Shown piece after piece: positions 36,321-45,222 of a stretch of DNA of 64,000 nt. Under the pieces are notes generated by a model. The model worked only from the letters and a program-made list of their open reading frames with translations. It did not search any database and had not been told where the DNA came from. The DNA lies in assembly GCF_008042275.1 (NCBI RefSeq), contig NZ_RDBK01000043.1, positions 4,202,818 through 4,266,817 of the forward strand, written 5' to 3'. Made by a program: the position numbers and the translations under genes. The DNA comes from Streptomyces sp. OR43 (GTDB lineage Bacteria > Actinomycetota > Actinomycetes > Streptomycetales > Streptomycetaceae). How positions within the stretch are numbered: the stretch's first letter is position 1; each line of letters begins with the position of its first letter.

Positions 36321-36929
36321 CTACAGAAGCGGCGCCCGGCCGGACTCGGGCCACGGACCCGGGGTGGCGACGTCGGGCTCCAGCTCCGTCCTGGTGTCGA
36401 ACAGCCGGAAACCGCGGCGCAGGTAGTTGCCCATCGCGTGCGGCCCGTCCTTGGAACAGGTGTGGACCCACACCCGCTTCGTCGCGGGCCGCTCCGGCCA
36501 CCGCTCCGCCAGGTCCCAGGCGCGGGCGACCCCGTACGAGAGCAGATGCCCGCCGATCCGGCGGCCCCGGAAGGCCGGGAGGAGACCGAAGTACATGATC
36601 TCGACCGCGCCGTCGTCCTGCGGGTCCAGCTCCACGTACCCGGCCGGCGTCCCGTCCACGTACGCCACCCAGGTCTCCACGCCCGGCCGGTCCAGCACCT
36701 CCTGCCACTGCGCGTACGTCATCGACAGCCGGTCCGTCCACTGGATGTCGCCGCCGACGGCCGTATAGAGGAAGCGGCTGAACTCGGGCAGCGGCACCTC
36801 CGACCTGACGATCCGCACCTGCGGGCCGGGCACGGCCGAGGGCTGCAGATCGTCGGGGGAGGTCTGCTCCAGGGACCAGACGGTCACCTCGGCGAGGGCG
36901 GGGTCGGAGGGACGCTCGGGGTTGCTCAT
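36321..36929 (-). CDS. GNAT family N-acetyltransferase
   Basis: A 202-residue acetyltransferase. The conserved core is VAYVDGTPAGYVELD, VEIMYFGLLPAFRGRRIGGHLLSYGVARAW (acetyl-CoA loop R-x-x-R-R-I-G-G) and VWVHTCSKDGPHAMGNYLRRGFRLFDT. It transfers an acetyl group to an unknown amine. It is a single gene between the GAF regulator and the sulfur control region. Confidence 0.88.
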   Translation of the reverse strand: MSNPERPSDPALAEVTVWSLEQTSPDDLQPSAVPGPQVRIVRSEVPLPEFSRFLYTAVGGDIQWTDRLSMTYAQWQEVLDRPGVETWVAYVDGTPAGYVELDPQDDGAVEIMYFGLLPAFRGRRIGGHLLSYGVARAWDLAERWPERPATKRVWVHTCSKDGPHAMGNYLRRGFRLFDTRTELEPDVATPGPWPESGRAPLL

Positions 36930-37010
36930 GACGGCCAGAAAACCATGCCCCGCCTGCCCGGCCCAAGCCGGTACCGGCCCCAGGCGCCCCGGGCCTGCGG
37001 GGACACGGGT

Positions 37011-38288
37011 TCATGAGGCGCTGCGGGCCGCCACCACCACCGGCGCCTTCGACCGGGGGAGCAGATCGCCCGGATGCTCCGGACCGATCACCTCGACCTC
37101 GACGCCCTCCCCGAAACGGTACGGGCGGTGGGCCAGCACCTCCGCGAGATGGCGGCGCAGCCGGGAGATCTCGGCCCGGACCGTCACCGTCCTGGTCGGA
37201 TCGCCGAAGATGTCCTCGGCCAGCTCGGACGCCGTACGCCCCTCGGGGCACCGGGCCAGCGCGTACAGCAGCTCGGCGTGGCGCGGGGACAGCCGCTGCG
37301 TCCACGTGCCCACCGGGCTCACCACGTTCACCGTCAGGCGGCCCGGCATGCTCAGATCCAGCACGACCCGGCGCGGCGGGGTGTCCATCGCACCGTCGGC
37401 CACCTGCACCAGCCACCCGCCCGGCAGCGGTTCCACCCGGCACATCCCGAGCGAGGGCAGCCACACACGGCCAGGCTGCACGGACTTGGGCAGTGGCAGC
37501 CGGTCCACCGGCGGCATCCCGGTCACCGCGGCCAGCCAGCCGTTCGCGTCCACTGCCAGCGCCCGGCCCCCCAGCCGGCACAGCATCGGCGCCGCCACCG
37601 AACGCAGCCGGTCGATGGCCTGGAGGTGCCGGGTCCTGATCTCGCTCTCGGCCAGCCGGGCCACCGACCCGACCAGGGCGAGCGTCGTGGGATGGAAGGT
37701 GTTCGCCGGACCGCTGATGTCGACGATCCCCATCAGGCGGCCGTCGCGCGGATCGCGCACCGGGGCCGCCGCGCACGTCCACCCGTGCAGACTGCGGACG
37801 AAGTGCTCCGCGGAGTGGACCTGCACCGGGGCGCGCGAGGCGAGCGCGGTACCGATCGCGTTGGTTCCGGTGATCTCCTCCGACCAGGCGGCGCCCTCGG
37901 CCAGACAGATGTCGTCCGCCCGGCGCAGGATGCCCGTGTTGCCCTGGCGCCACAGCACCCGGCCCTCCACATCGGTGACCACCATGATCTGCTGCGAGGC
38001 GTCGGCGATGCTCACCAGGCCGTCACTGAGCAGCGGCATGACCTCGCCCAGCGCGGAACTCCGGCGCCGGTGCTCGATCTCCTCCAGCTCCAGCAGCACG
38101 CTCTGCGTGGTCTGCTCCGGATCGATTCCGCTGCGCAGCACCCGGTCCCACGAGGCCCCGATCTCCGCCCGCGGCTGGACCGGCATCCTCTGGCCGGCCA
38201 TCCGCGCCTCCCGGGCGCGGTGGAGCAGGCGCGTGGCCCGCTCCTCCCGCCCGGCAGGGCGCCTCACATCGACAGGACTTGTCTCCAC
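37011..38288 (-). CDS. GAF domain regulator with C-terminal winged helix
   Basis: A 425-residue protein. Residues about 75-215 form a GAF sensor domain (ISIADASQQIMVVTDVEGRV region, AAWSEEITGTNAIGTALA, GWTCAAAPVRDPRDGRLMGIVDISG) as in AcoR-like activators. There is no AAA+ domain. The C-terminal part about 350-410 (LSPRHAELLYALARCPEGRT, ASELAEDIFGD, TVTVRAEISRLRRHLAEVL) looks like an OmpR-type winged helix. Streptomyces proteins of this layout often sit beside aldehyde or alcohol dehydrogenase genes, but here the neighbour is an acyl-CoA dehydrogenase. The ligand is unknown. Confidence 0.85.
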   Translation of the reverse strand: METSPVDVRRPAGREERATRLLHRAREARMAGQRMPVQPRAEIGASWDRVLRSGIDPEQTTQSVLLELEEIEHRRRSSALGEVMPLLSDGLVSIADASQQIMVVTDVEGRVLWRQGNTGILRRADDICLAEGAAWSEEITGTNAIGTALASRAPVQVHSAEHFVRSLHGWTCAAAPVRDPRDGRLMGIVDISGPANTFHPTTLALVGSVARLAESEIRTRHLQAIDRLRSVAAPMLCRLGGRALAVDANGWLAAVTGMPPVDRLPLPKSVQPGRVWLPSLGMCRVEPLPGGWLVQVADGAMDTPPRRVVLDLSMPGRLTVNVVSPVGTWTQRLSPRHAELLYALARCPEGRTASELAEDIFGDPTRTVTVRAEISRLRRHLAEVLAHRPYRFGEGVEVEVIGPEHPGDLLPRSKAPVVVAARSAS

Positions 38289-38396
38289 GTCCGGATCCCC
38301 CTAGGTGCCAGTGCCAGCGTCAGAACCAGGACCGTGCCAAGGGCCACGGGGTCATCCTGCCGCGTCGCGGTTCCCGGTGTCGCAACTCCACACAAT

Positions 38397-38406
38397 GGTT
38401 GCAACC
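38397..38406. promoter_or_regulatory. GGTTGCAACC palindrome upstream of the GAF regulator
   Basis: A perfect ten-base palindrome 109 bases upstream of the regulator start, flanked by two further GCAACTC copies (38382 and 38411). It could be an operator, perhaps autoregulatory. The evidence is positional only. Confidence 0.35.
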
Positions 38407-38500
38407 CTCTGCAACTCTGGCGACGGTCCCCCGGCCGTACGAGAGTGGCGGTACACCGCACGGTGGGGTTTCGGCCCCGAAGTCCGGTGTGTACAGCATG

Positions 38501-38534
38501 GGGGGTGGTGCCGTGTCGGCGCAGCACCACCCCC
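38501..38534 (-). terminator. hairpin terminator after the acyl-CoA dehydrogenase gene
   Basis: GGGGGTGGTG (38501-38510) pairs with CACCACCCCC (38525-38534), and the closing C-G pair extends it to 11. It begins about 20 bases after the stop of the minus-strand gene at 38554. Confidence 0.7.
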
Positions 38535-38553
38535 TGTTGCTGCCCCGCCCGGA

Positions 38554-40191
38554 TCAGCGCTCCACGGGCCGGGCCCGTTCCACGACCGAGGCCAGGTCCA
38601 GCGTGTGCGGCAACGTTCCGAACGCCGCACCCCACTCCCCGCCCAGACGTGACGCGCAGAACGCGTCGGCGACCTCCGGCGGGGCCCAGCGCACCAGCAG
38701 CGAACCCTGCAGCACCAGCGCCATCCGCTCCACGAGCCGGCGGGCCCGCGCCTCGATGCCCTGCAGATCGGCGAGCTCGGTGAGCAGGTCCCTGATCGCC
38801 CGGTCGAGCCGGTGGTCGGCGCCCCGAGCCCGCCCGACCTCCTGGAGGAACGCGTTCAGCGCCAGCGGCTCACGCTGCAGCGCACGCAGCACATCCAGCG
38901 CCTGTACGTTCCCCGAGCCCTCCCAGATCGAGTTCAGCGGCGCCTCGCGCAGCAGCCGGGGCATCCCCGACTCCTCCACATAGCCGTTGCCGCCCAGGCA
39001 CTCCAGCGCCTCGGCCACCAGCGGGGCGCACCGCTTCGTCACCCAGTACTTCGCCGCCGGCACCGCGATCCGCAGGAACGCCGACTCGTCCTCGGTCCCG
39101 GCGTCGTACGCCGCGGCGAGACGCATCGCCAGCACCGTCGCCGCCTCCGACTCCAGCGCCAGATCGGCCAGCACGTTACGCATCAGCGGCTTGTCGGCCA
39201 GCGGCCCGCCGAACACCCTGCGGTACGTGGAGTGGTGGACCGCCTGCGCCACCGCCTGCCGCATCAGCGCCGCCGAACCGGTCACACAGTCCAGCCGGGT
39301 CGCCGCCACCATGTCGATGATGGTGCGCACCCCGCGCCCCTCCTCACCGACCCTGCGCACCCACGTACCGTCGAACTCGACCTCGGCCGAGGCGTTGGAC
39401 CGGTTGCCCAGCTTGTCCTTGAGCCGCTGGATCGCGAACACGTTGCGGGTGCCGTCGGGCAGCACCCGGGGCAGCAGGAAACACGTCAGCCCGCCGGGGG
39501 CCTGCGCCAGCACCAGGAACCCGTCGGACATCGGAGCCGAGCAGAACCACTTGTGCCCGGTGAGCAGATACTCGCCCTCACCGGACAGCGGCTCGGCGCG
39601 CGTCGTGTTGGACCGCACGTCCGTGCCGCCCTGCTTCTCCGTCATGCCCATCCCGAGGAGCGCCCCGGCCTTCTGCCCGGCCGGCCGCAGCTCCTCCTCG
39701 TACACCCGGGAGGTCAGCAGCGGCTCCCACTCCTGCGCCACCGCCGGATCGGTCCGCAGCGCGGGTACCGCCGCGTGCGTCATGGAGAGCGGGCAGCCGT
39801 GGCCCGCCTCGGCCTGCGTCCACACCAGGAAGCCGGCGGTCCGGCGTACATGCCCGCCCGGCCGGTCCCAGGCGTCGGTGAGACCGGCGGTGACGGCGTG
39901 GCCGAGCAGCCGGTGCCAGGCCGGATGGAACTCGACCTCGTCGACGCGGTTGCCGTAGCGGTCATGGGTGCGCAGCCGCGGCGGATTGTCGTTGGCCTGC
40001 GTCCCCCACTCCGCGGCCTGGGCGGATCCGGCGGACCTGCCGAGCTCGGCGAGACCGCCGCGCGCATCGTCGAGCAGGTCGGCCGGGAGGTGCCGTTCCA
40101 CGGCTTCGGTGAGGACCCGGTCCGCGCCGAAGACGTCGTAGCCGAGGAGGGGAGGGGCCTGGTTGGACACTGTGTGGGTGGTGGCTGCCAT
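38554..40191 (-). CDS. acyl-CoA dehydrogenase family protein, AidB-like
   Basis: A 545-residue flavoprotein, about the length of E. coli AidB. Conserved parts are GMGMTEKQGGTDVRSNTTRAEP (FAD-binding side), LTGHKWFCSAPMSDGFLVLAQ, and the AidB-like ECLGGNGYVEESGMPRLLRE with LNSIWEGSGNVQALDVLRAL. AidB proteins act in the adaptive response to DNA alkylation or bind DNA; true acyl-CoA dehydrogenase activity is weak in that group. The ATG at 40191 has no ribosome site and stands 17 bases from the divergent GTG at 40209, so a leaderless mRNA is likely. Confidence 0.9.
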   Translation of the reverse strand: MAATTHTVSNQAPPLLGYDVFGADRVLTEAVERHLPADLLDDARGGLAELGRSAGSAQAAEWGTQANDNPPRLRTHDRYGNRVDEVEFHPAWHRLLGHAVTAGLTDAWDRPGGHVRRTAGFLVWTQAEAGHGCPLSMTHAAVPALRTDPAVAQEWEPLLTSRVYEEELRPAGQKAGALLGMGMTEKQGGTDVRSNTTRAEPLSGEGEYLLTGHKWFCSAPMSDGFLVLAQAPGGLTCFLLPRVLPDGTRNVFAIQRLKDKLGNRSNASAEVEFDGTWVRRVGEEGRGVRTIIDMVAATRLDCVTGSAALMRQAVAQAVHHSTYRRVFGGPLADKPLMRNVLADLALESEAATVLAMRLAAAYDAGTEDESAFLRIAVPAAKYWVTKRCAPLVAEALECLGGNGYVEESGMPRLLREAPLNSIWEGSGNVQALDVLRALQREPLALNAFLQEVGRARGADHRLDRAIRDLLTELADLQGIEARARRLVERMALVLQGSLLVRWAPPEVADAFCASRLGGEWGAAFGTLPHTLDLASVVERARPVER

Positions 40192-40208
40192 GCCGATACG
40201 GTAAGGAC

Positions 40209-41375
40209 GTGCAGGCAGCAAATGAAACACCCGAGCGGCCACCGGGCCGGCTCCACCGGGCCAGAGTGCTCTACCGCAACGTGTCCAAGCGGCAACTGGC
40301 CTGGCAGTTGCTGAAGGACACCGTGAACTCGTGCATGGAGTACCGCATTCTGGGACTCGCCGCCGAGGCGGCGTTCTTCACCCTGCTGTCCCTGCCCCCG
40401 CTGCTCCTCGGACTCATCGGCCTGCTCGGGTACGTCGACGAGTGGACCAGCACCGCGACGGTGGCCTCCATCGAGCGCAACATCCTGAGCGCCGCCCACA
40501 CGGTGCTCTCCGAGCGCGGCGTCAACGACTTCGCCAAACCGCTCCTGGCGGACGTCACCACCGGGGCCCGGCCCGATGTCATCTCGATCGGCTTCGCGAT
40601 CGCGCTCTGGTCCGGCTCCCGCGCGGTCAACGTCTTCATCGACACGATCACCGTCATGTACGGGCTCGACGGCCAGCGCGGCATCGTCAAGACCCGGATG
40701 CTCGCCTTCCTGCTGTACGTGGTGGCGCTGCTGCTGGGTGCGGTCGTACTGCCGCTGCTGGTCGTCGGTCCCGACCGGGTCGTGGAGTTCATCCCCTGGG
40801 GCACCGAGCTCATAAGCGTCCTGTACTGGCCCCTGGTGATATTGCTGTCCATCGCCTTCCTGACGACGCTCTACCACGTCTCCGTCCCCGTCCGCTCGCC
40901 GTGGATCGAGGACATGCCGGGCGCCCTGATGGCGCTGGCGATGTGGGTGCTCGGCAGCTTCCTGCTGCGGATCTACCTCACCAGCACCGTCGAGGGGCCC
41001 ACGATCTACGGATCCCTGGCCGCTCCCATCGCGGTCCTGCTGTGGATCGGCATCTCCGCGTTCGCGGTGCTGGTGGGCGCCGCGGTCAACGCGGCCATCG
41101 ACCGGGTGTGGCCCTCGGTGGCGACAGCGGCGGCCCGCGCGGCCAACGACCGGGTGCGCGCGGCCCAGGCCGCCGAGTTCGTGGCCCGTACCCAGGCGGA
41201 GAGCCGGTACGGCGACTGGGACGACGAAGGGGACGGGGACGAAGGCGACAGCCCGTACATGCCGTCCGAGTTCCCCGAGCGCTGGTCCCGGTTCCTGCCG
41301 CCGGACGACGTGAAGTCCCGGCTGCAGCCGAGCCGCGAGAAGGAAGCGGACAAGCCGCAGCCGCACGGCGACTGA
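40209..41375 (+). CDS. YihY/virulence factor BrkB family membrane protein
   Basis: A 388-residue inner-membrane protein with about six membrane segments between residues 45 and 300. It shows the family features LGLAAEAAFFTLLSLPPLLLG near the first helix, WSGSRAVNVFIDTITVMYG and LWIGISAFAVLVGAAVNA. The C-terminal tail (about 330-388) is charged and cytoplasmic. The family was once called RNase BN and is now seen as a putative transporter. The start GTG lies 17 bases from the divergent AidB-like gene, so both promoters must overlap. Confidence 0.9.
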   Translation: MQAANETPERPPGRLHRARVLYRNVSKRQLAWQLLKDTVNSCMEYRILGLAAEAAFFTLLSLPPLLLGLIGLLGYVDEWTSTATVASIERNILSAAHTVLSERGVNDFAKPLLADVTTGARPDVISIGFAIALWSGSRAVNVFIDTITVMYGLDGQRGIVKTRMLAFLLYVVALLLGAVVLPLLVVGPDRVVEFIPWGTELISVLYWPLVILLSIAFLTTLYHVSVPVRSPWIEDMPGALMALAMWVLGSFLLRIYLTSTVEGPTIYGSLAAPIAVLLWIGISAFAVLVGAAVNAAIDRVWPSVATAAARAANDRVRAAQAAEFVARTQAESRYGDWDDEGDGDEGDSPYMPSEFPERWSRFLPPDDVKSRLQPSREKEADKPQPHGD

Positions 41376-41528
41376 GCCCCGCCCCGTCCGGCCGCGCAAC
41401 CGGAGCATCCCGGCCGGCCCCGGCTGTCACCGTCGCGGCGCTGCGGGCGGTGAACTCCATCGGCGCCGCCATGACCGCCCCGGGATGACCGTTGCGCCCG
41501 CTCCCCGCCGGTCGGCGACACTGGTGCC

Positions 41529-42278
41529 ATGGGCGATCGTTACGAAGAGCGCGGGTCACGGGTGGACGGTGCCAAGGTCTGGACCCTGACCGTGCCGCGG
41601 GGAACGTTCCACCCGGTGCTCCCCGATGGCTGCATGGACCTGCTCTGGATCGGCGGCAGGCTCCTCGTCGCGGGCCCGGACACCCGCGCGGAAGCCCCCT
41701 CCGGAGCGGACGGCGGCAGCTACGCGGGCATCCGCTTCGCCCCCGGCACGGCGCCCGCCCTGCTGGGCGTGGCGGCGCACGAGCTACGGGACCGCCGCGT
41801 CGCCCTGGCCGATCTGTGGCCGTCGGCCCTGGTCCGGGAGCTCACCGAGCGGGTCGCCTGCGCCGCCGATCCGGCCGCCGCGCTGGAGGACATCGCCGTG
41901 CGCCGGGCCGCGCACACCCGGCCGCCGGACCCGGCGATGCGGTCCGTCGCCGCGCAACTGGACGGCGGCCGCACCGTCGCACAGACCGCGCAGACGGTCG
42001 GCCTCGGCGCCCGTCAGCTCCACCGCCGCTCACTGGCCGCCTTCGGCTACGGCCCCAAGACGCTCGCCCGGGTCCTGCGGCTGCAGCGGGCACTGGCCCT
42101 CGTCCGGGCGGGGAAGCCGTACGCCGAGGCCGCTCTCCTGGCAGGCTGCGCCGACCAGGCACATCTCGCCCGGGAGATGCGCGAGCTTGGCGGTACCACC
42201 CTGACCGCGTACTTCGCGGATGCTCCCCAGGTTCTGGATCAGGCCGGACCGCCCGAGCCCGGCGTGATCCGAACGTAA
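41529..42278 (+). CDS. AraC family transcriptional regulator
   Basis: A 249-residue regulator. The N-terminal half ([40 protein letters not shown]) matches the DUF6597-type ligand or regulatory domain found in front of AraC domains. The C-terminal half about 140-235 carries two helix-turn-helix motifs ([20 protein letters not shown] and [20 protein letters not shown]). The likely target is the convergent VOC gene at 42283, or itself; the effector is unknown. Confidence 0.9.
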   Translation: MGDRYEERGSRVDGAKVWTLTVPRGTFHPVLPDGCMDLLWIGGRLLVAGPDTRAEAPSGADGGSYAGIRFAPGTAPALLGVAAHELRDRRVALADLWPSALVRELTERVACAADPAAALEDIAVRRAAHTRPPDPAMRSVAAQLDGGRTVAQTAQTVGLGARQLHRRSLAAFGYGPKTLARVLRLQRALALVRAGKPYAEAALLAGCADQAHLAREMRELGGTTLTAYFADAPQVLDQAGPPEPGVIRT

Positions 42279-42282
42279 GGCC

Positions 42283-42684
42283 TCAAGGGGTCCCGTCGGC
42301 GGCGGCGAACAGCGACACCGCGCAGCCGTCCGGGTCCAGGACCACCGCGTACCGCTGTCCCCACTCCGCGTCCCACGGCTCCAGATGGCCCCGGTACCCG
42401 GCGCCGGTCAACTCGGCGTAGACGGCGTCGACCTCCGCCGGGCTGTCGCAGAGGAAGGCGAGACCCAGCCGCTCCCCGCCGTCTGCCGCCGCCCACCGAG
42501 GATCGAAGGAGCGGACGACGTCCTCGGTGTCCCACAGCAGCCGTTGCCCGCCCGGAAGCGTCACTTCGACATGGGGTGCGGACTCCGCGCCGAGCGGAAT
42601 ACCGAGGCCCAGCCGGCGGTAGAAGGCGAGTGACGCGGCCAGATCCGCAGTCGTGAGGGAGAAGGCGTCGAGTCGTGGTGTCAT
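42283..42684 (-). CDS. VOC family protein
   Basis: A 133-residue vicinal-oxygen-chelate protein. It begins RLDAFSLTTADLAASLAFYRRLGL and ends RYAVVLDPDGCAVSLFAA. At the last metal position the usual Glu/His is replaced by Ala or Ser, so metal binding is doubtful. It converges on the AraC gene with 4 bases between them. The function is unknown. Confidence 0.85.
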   Translation of the reverse strand: MTPRLDAFSLTTADLAASLAFYRRLGLGIPLGAESAPHVEVTLPGGQRLLWDTEDVVRSFDPRWAAADGGERLGLAFLCDSPAEVDAVYAELTGAGYRGHLEPWDAEWGQRYAVVLDPDGCAVSLFAAADGTP

Positions 42685-42800
42685 GGGACGACCGTAGGCC
42701 GGGGTCCGGCCCACGGTCTTGAACGAATCGGACGCCTCACCCGGCCCCCAGTCCTCACACTGCGGGGCCCCGCTCCCCGATCCGGTCGAAACGGCACGCC

Positions 42801-44357
42801 TCAAGCCTCCAGGCAGTCCGCCGGCGAGGTGCCCGGGTCCGTCAGCGCCAGCCCCAGCGCCGCGCGTTCGGTGACCCAGCGGGTCGGGCGGTGGCGCGGG
42901 TCGCCCGTCGTGGCGTGCAGCGCCCGGTGCAGCTCCAGCATCCGGGCAGCGCCGATGCGGTCGCCCCAGGCCAGCGGGCCCACCGGATAGCCGAGACCGG
43001 TCGTCACCGCCAGATCGATGTCGCCCGGCGTCGCCAGCGCGCGTTCCGCGATCGACGCCGAGACCGACACGATCGACGCGAGCAGCCGCTGCGCGACCGA
43101 GCCCGCGGTGTCCCGGACCACCGACACCGCGAACGGCTCGCCGCCGTCCGAGGCCCGCGCCAGCACCGCGCGGGCGTCCCGTGCCGCCGCGGCCTCCACG
43201 GCCGGAGTCACGGCCAGCACCCGGCGGCGCCCGGCCGGCGGCAGCGGGTCCACCCCGAAGGTGCGCCCCGCGGGCAGCCCGTGCGCGGCCACGGCCGAGG
43301 CGACCGTGGTGCCCCAGACCGGAACCAGGACCAGCGCCCCGGCAGGCACGTCGGCGCCGGTCACCACCGTGGCGCCCGCCGCCGACAGAGCCTCCCGGAG
43401 GGCCACCGCGTCGTCCGTGGCCGGGGACGCGGCGACGATGTGCACCGGCCGGTCCCGGTCACCGGTGACCGGGGCCTCCGATGCGGGCGCGGCGGCCTCG
43501 GGTCCGTACGGGAACCAGCCGCGTCCCGTCTTGCGCCCGTGCAGCCCGGCCGCCACCCGGTTCGGGGTCAGATACGAGGGCCGGAGCCGGTCCTCGTGCC
43601 GGAAGCCGTCCCAGATCGAGTCGATGACGGCGGCGGTCACATCGAGTCCGGTCAGGTCCATCAGCTCGAACGGACCCATGCGCAGACCCAGCACGTCCCG
43701 CGCGACGCGGTCGATGTCCGCCGGGTCGGCGACCGTCTCCTCCAGCAGCGCCAGCGCCTCCGTCACCAGCCCGCGCCCGGCATGGTTGACGAGGAAGCCG
43801 GGCGTGTCGGCGACCGTGACGGCACGGTGCCCGCAGCTCTCCACGAGCGCGGTCAGCAGCGGCGGGATCCCGGGCCGCGTCGCGGCACCGGGCACGACCT
43901 CGACGATCCGCATCAGCGGGACCGGATTGAAGAAGTGCAGCCCGGCCAGACGCGTCGGGTCCTTCAGCGCGGCGGCGATCCGGGTCACGGAGAGCGAGGA
44001 CGTGTTGGTGGCGAAGACGGCCGACGCGGGCAGCACCGCCTCCAGCCTGCCGAAGACCTCCGTCTTGGTGGCCAGGTCCTCCCGTACGGCCTCGATGACC
44101 AGCTCGACGTCCGGGCCTGCGGCCCACGGGTCGTCCAGCGCGACCAGCCGCTCCAGGGCGCCGGCCGCCTCCTCGGCCGTCATCCGGCCCTTCCGCACGG
44201 CCCGTTCCAGCATGGACCGTACGAAAGCGGCCGCCTCCGCCACCGCCTCCGCCCGCACGTCGCACAGCTCCACGGTGTGTCCGGCGACGGCCGCCCACTG
44301 GGCGATGCCGCGGCCCATGGCTCCGGCGCCGACGATCCTGATACGCATGGTGGTCAT
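42801..44357 (-). CDS. 3-hydroxyacyl-CoA dehydrogenase, double C-terminal domain (PaaH-like)
   Basis: A 518-residue dehydrogenase. The Rossmann NAD site is RIVGAGAMGRGIAQWAAVAG (about 7-26), and the catalytic region is LAGLHFFNPVPLMRIVEVV followed by VTVADTPGFLVNHAGRGLVTEAL. It has one C-terminal domain at about 185-285 and a second at about 405-500 after a linker, as in PaaH. PaaH oxidises 3-hydroxyadipyl-CoA to 3-oxoadipyl-CoA. It follows the CoA-transferase genes with a gap of 41 bases. Two ATGs 9 bases apart (44357, 44348) are both possible starts. Confidence 0.91.
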   Translation of the reverse strand: MTTMRIRIVGAGAMGRGIAQWAAVAGHTVELCDVRAEAVAEAAAFVRSMLERAVRKGRMTAEEAAGALERLVALDDPWAAGPDVELVIEAVREDLATKTEVFGRLEAVLPASAVFATNTSSLSVTRIAAALKDPTRLAGLHFFNPVPLMRIVEVVPGAATRPGIPPLLTALVESCGHRAVTVADTPGFLVNHAGRGLVTEALALLEETVADPADIDRVARDVLGLRMGPFELMDLTGLDVTAAVIDSIWDGFRHEDRLRPSYLTPNRVAAGLHGRKTGRGWFPYGPEAAAPASEAPVTGDRDRPVHIVAASPATDDAVALREALSAAGATVVTGADVPAGALVLVPVWGTTVASAVAAHGLPAGRTFGVDPLPPAGRRRVLAVTPAVEAAAARDARAVLARASDGGEPFAVSVVRDTAGSVAQRLLASIVSVSASIAERALATPGDIDLAVTTGLGYPVGPLAWGDRIGAARMLELHRALHATTGDPRHRPTRWVTERAALGLALTDPGTSPADCLEA

Positions 44358-44398
44358 GGTCCTCTCGATGGGGCGGGTGACGGACGGGCGACTGCGGA

Positions 44399-45175
44399 TC
44401 AGCGCAGGTACACGCGGTCCGGGTCGACATCCTCGCGCAGCAGCCGCAACTCCGCCGCGGTCGGGGGTGGCACCTCGTCGACCGTGTCGGCGGCCCGCAG
44501 CTCCCAGCCGGTCGCGGCCCGCACCTGCTCCACGGTGACCCCCGGCTGGACGGCGACCAGCCGCAGTTCCTCTCCGACGCCCTCGCGGGCCAGGATGCCG
44601 AGTTCGGTGATGACCCGGGTGACGCCGGAGCCCAGTGGGCGGATGCCGTCGGCGAGCGCGCGGTCGGGCCCCGGAGTGGTGCAGAAGTCGAGCTCCGCGG
44701 GGAAGGAGCGCGGATGGTGACGGCGCATCACCACGAAGACCTCGCGGGAGTTCGCCATCACCTCGACACCGCCGCCCGACCCGGGCAGCCGGACGGCCGG
44801 GGCGGCCCAGTCGCCGATCACCGACGTGTTGAGGCTGCCCCAGCGGTCGATCTGCGCGGCGCCGAGGAAGCCCACGTCGATGTGACCGCCCTGCAGGACA
44901 CAGCCGAAGAGCATCGGCATCGAGATCACCGCCTCCGCCCCCGTGATCAGGACGGCGTCGGCGATGGTCTCCGGCAGTCGCGCGGGGTGGGCGCCGCAGA
45001 CCCCGGACTCGTACACCACCTCGATGTCCGGGGCGACCGTCAGATGGGCCAGTTCGGTGGCCAGGGTCGGCAGTCCGATTCCGGCGAACACGGTCCGGCG
45101 CGCGGCCAGTTCGCGGGAGGCGACGACGGCGAGCAGCTCGGACGAGGTGACGGCGTCCGGTGCGGTGACGGTCAC
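44399..45175 (-). CDS. CoA-transferase subunit B (3-oxoadipate/glutaconate type)
   Basis: A 258-residue subunit. The catalytic Glu is probably E56 in EVVYESGVCG, the E-S-G motif of glutaconate-type CoA-transferases. Conserved parts around it are FAGIGLPTLATELAHLT and GGHIDVGFLGAAQIDRWGSLNTS. Relatives such as CatJ transfer CoA from succinyl-CoA to 3-oxoadipate. The GTG at 45175 has GGGAAGGGA before it; a GTG at 45226 overlapping the subunit A stop is the alternative. Confidence 0.89.
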   Translation of the reverse strand: MTVTAPDAVTSSELLAVVASRELAARRTVFAGIGLPTLATELAHLTVAPDIEVVYESGVCGAHPARLPETIADAVLITGAEAVISMPMLFGCVLQGGHIDVGFLGAAQIDRWGSLNTSVIGDWAAPAVRLPGSGGGVEVMANSREVFVVMRRHHPRSFPAELDFCTTPGPDRALADGIRPLGSGVTRVITELGILAREGVGEELRLVAVQPGVTVEQVRAATGWELRAADTVDEVPPPTAAELRLLREDVDPDRVYLR

Positions 45176-45222
45176 GGCCGGTCCCTTCCCGTGCTCTGCG
45201 GCGGCAGTTCCTCCGGAGCCGC

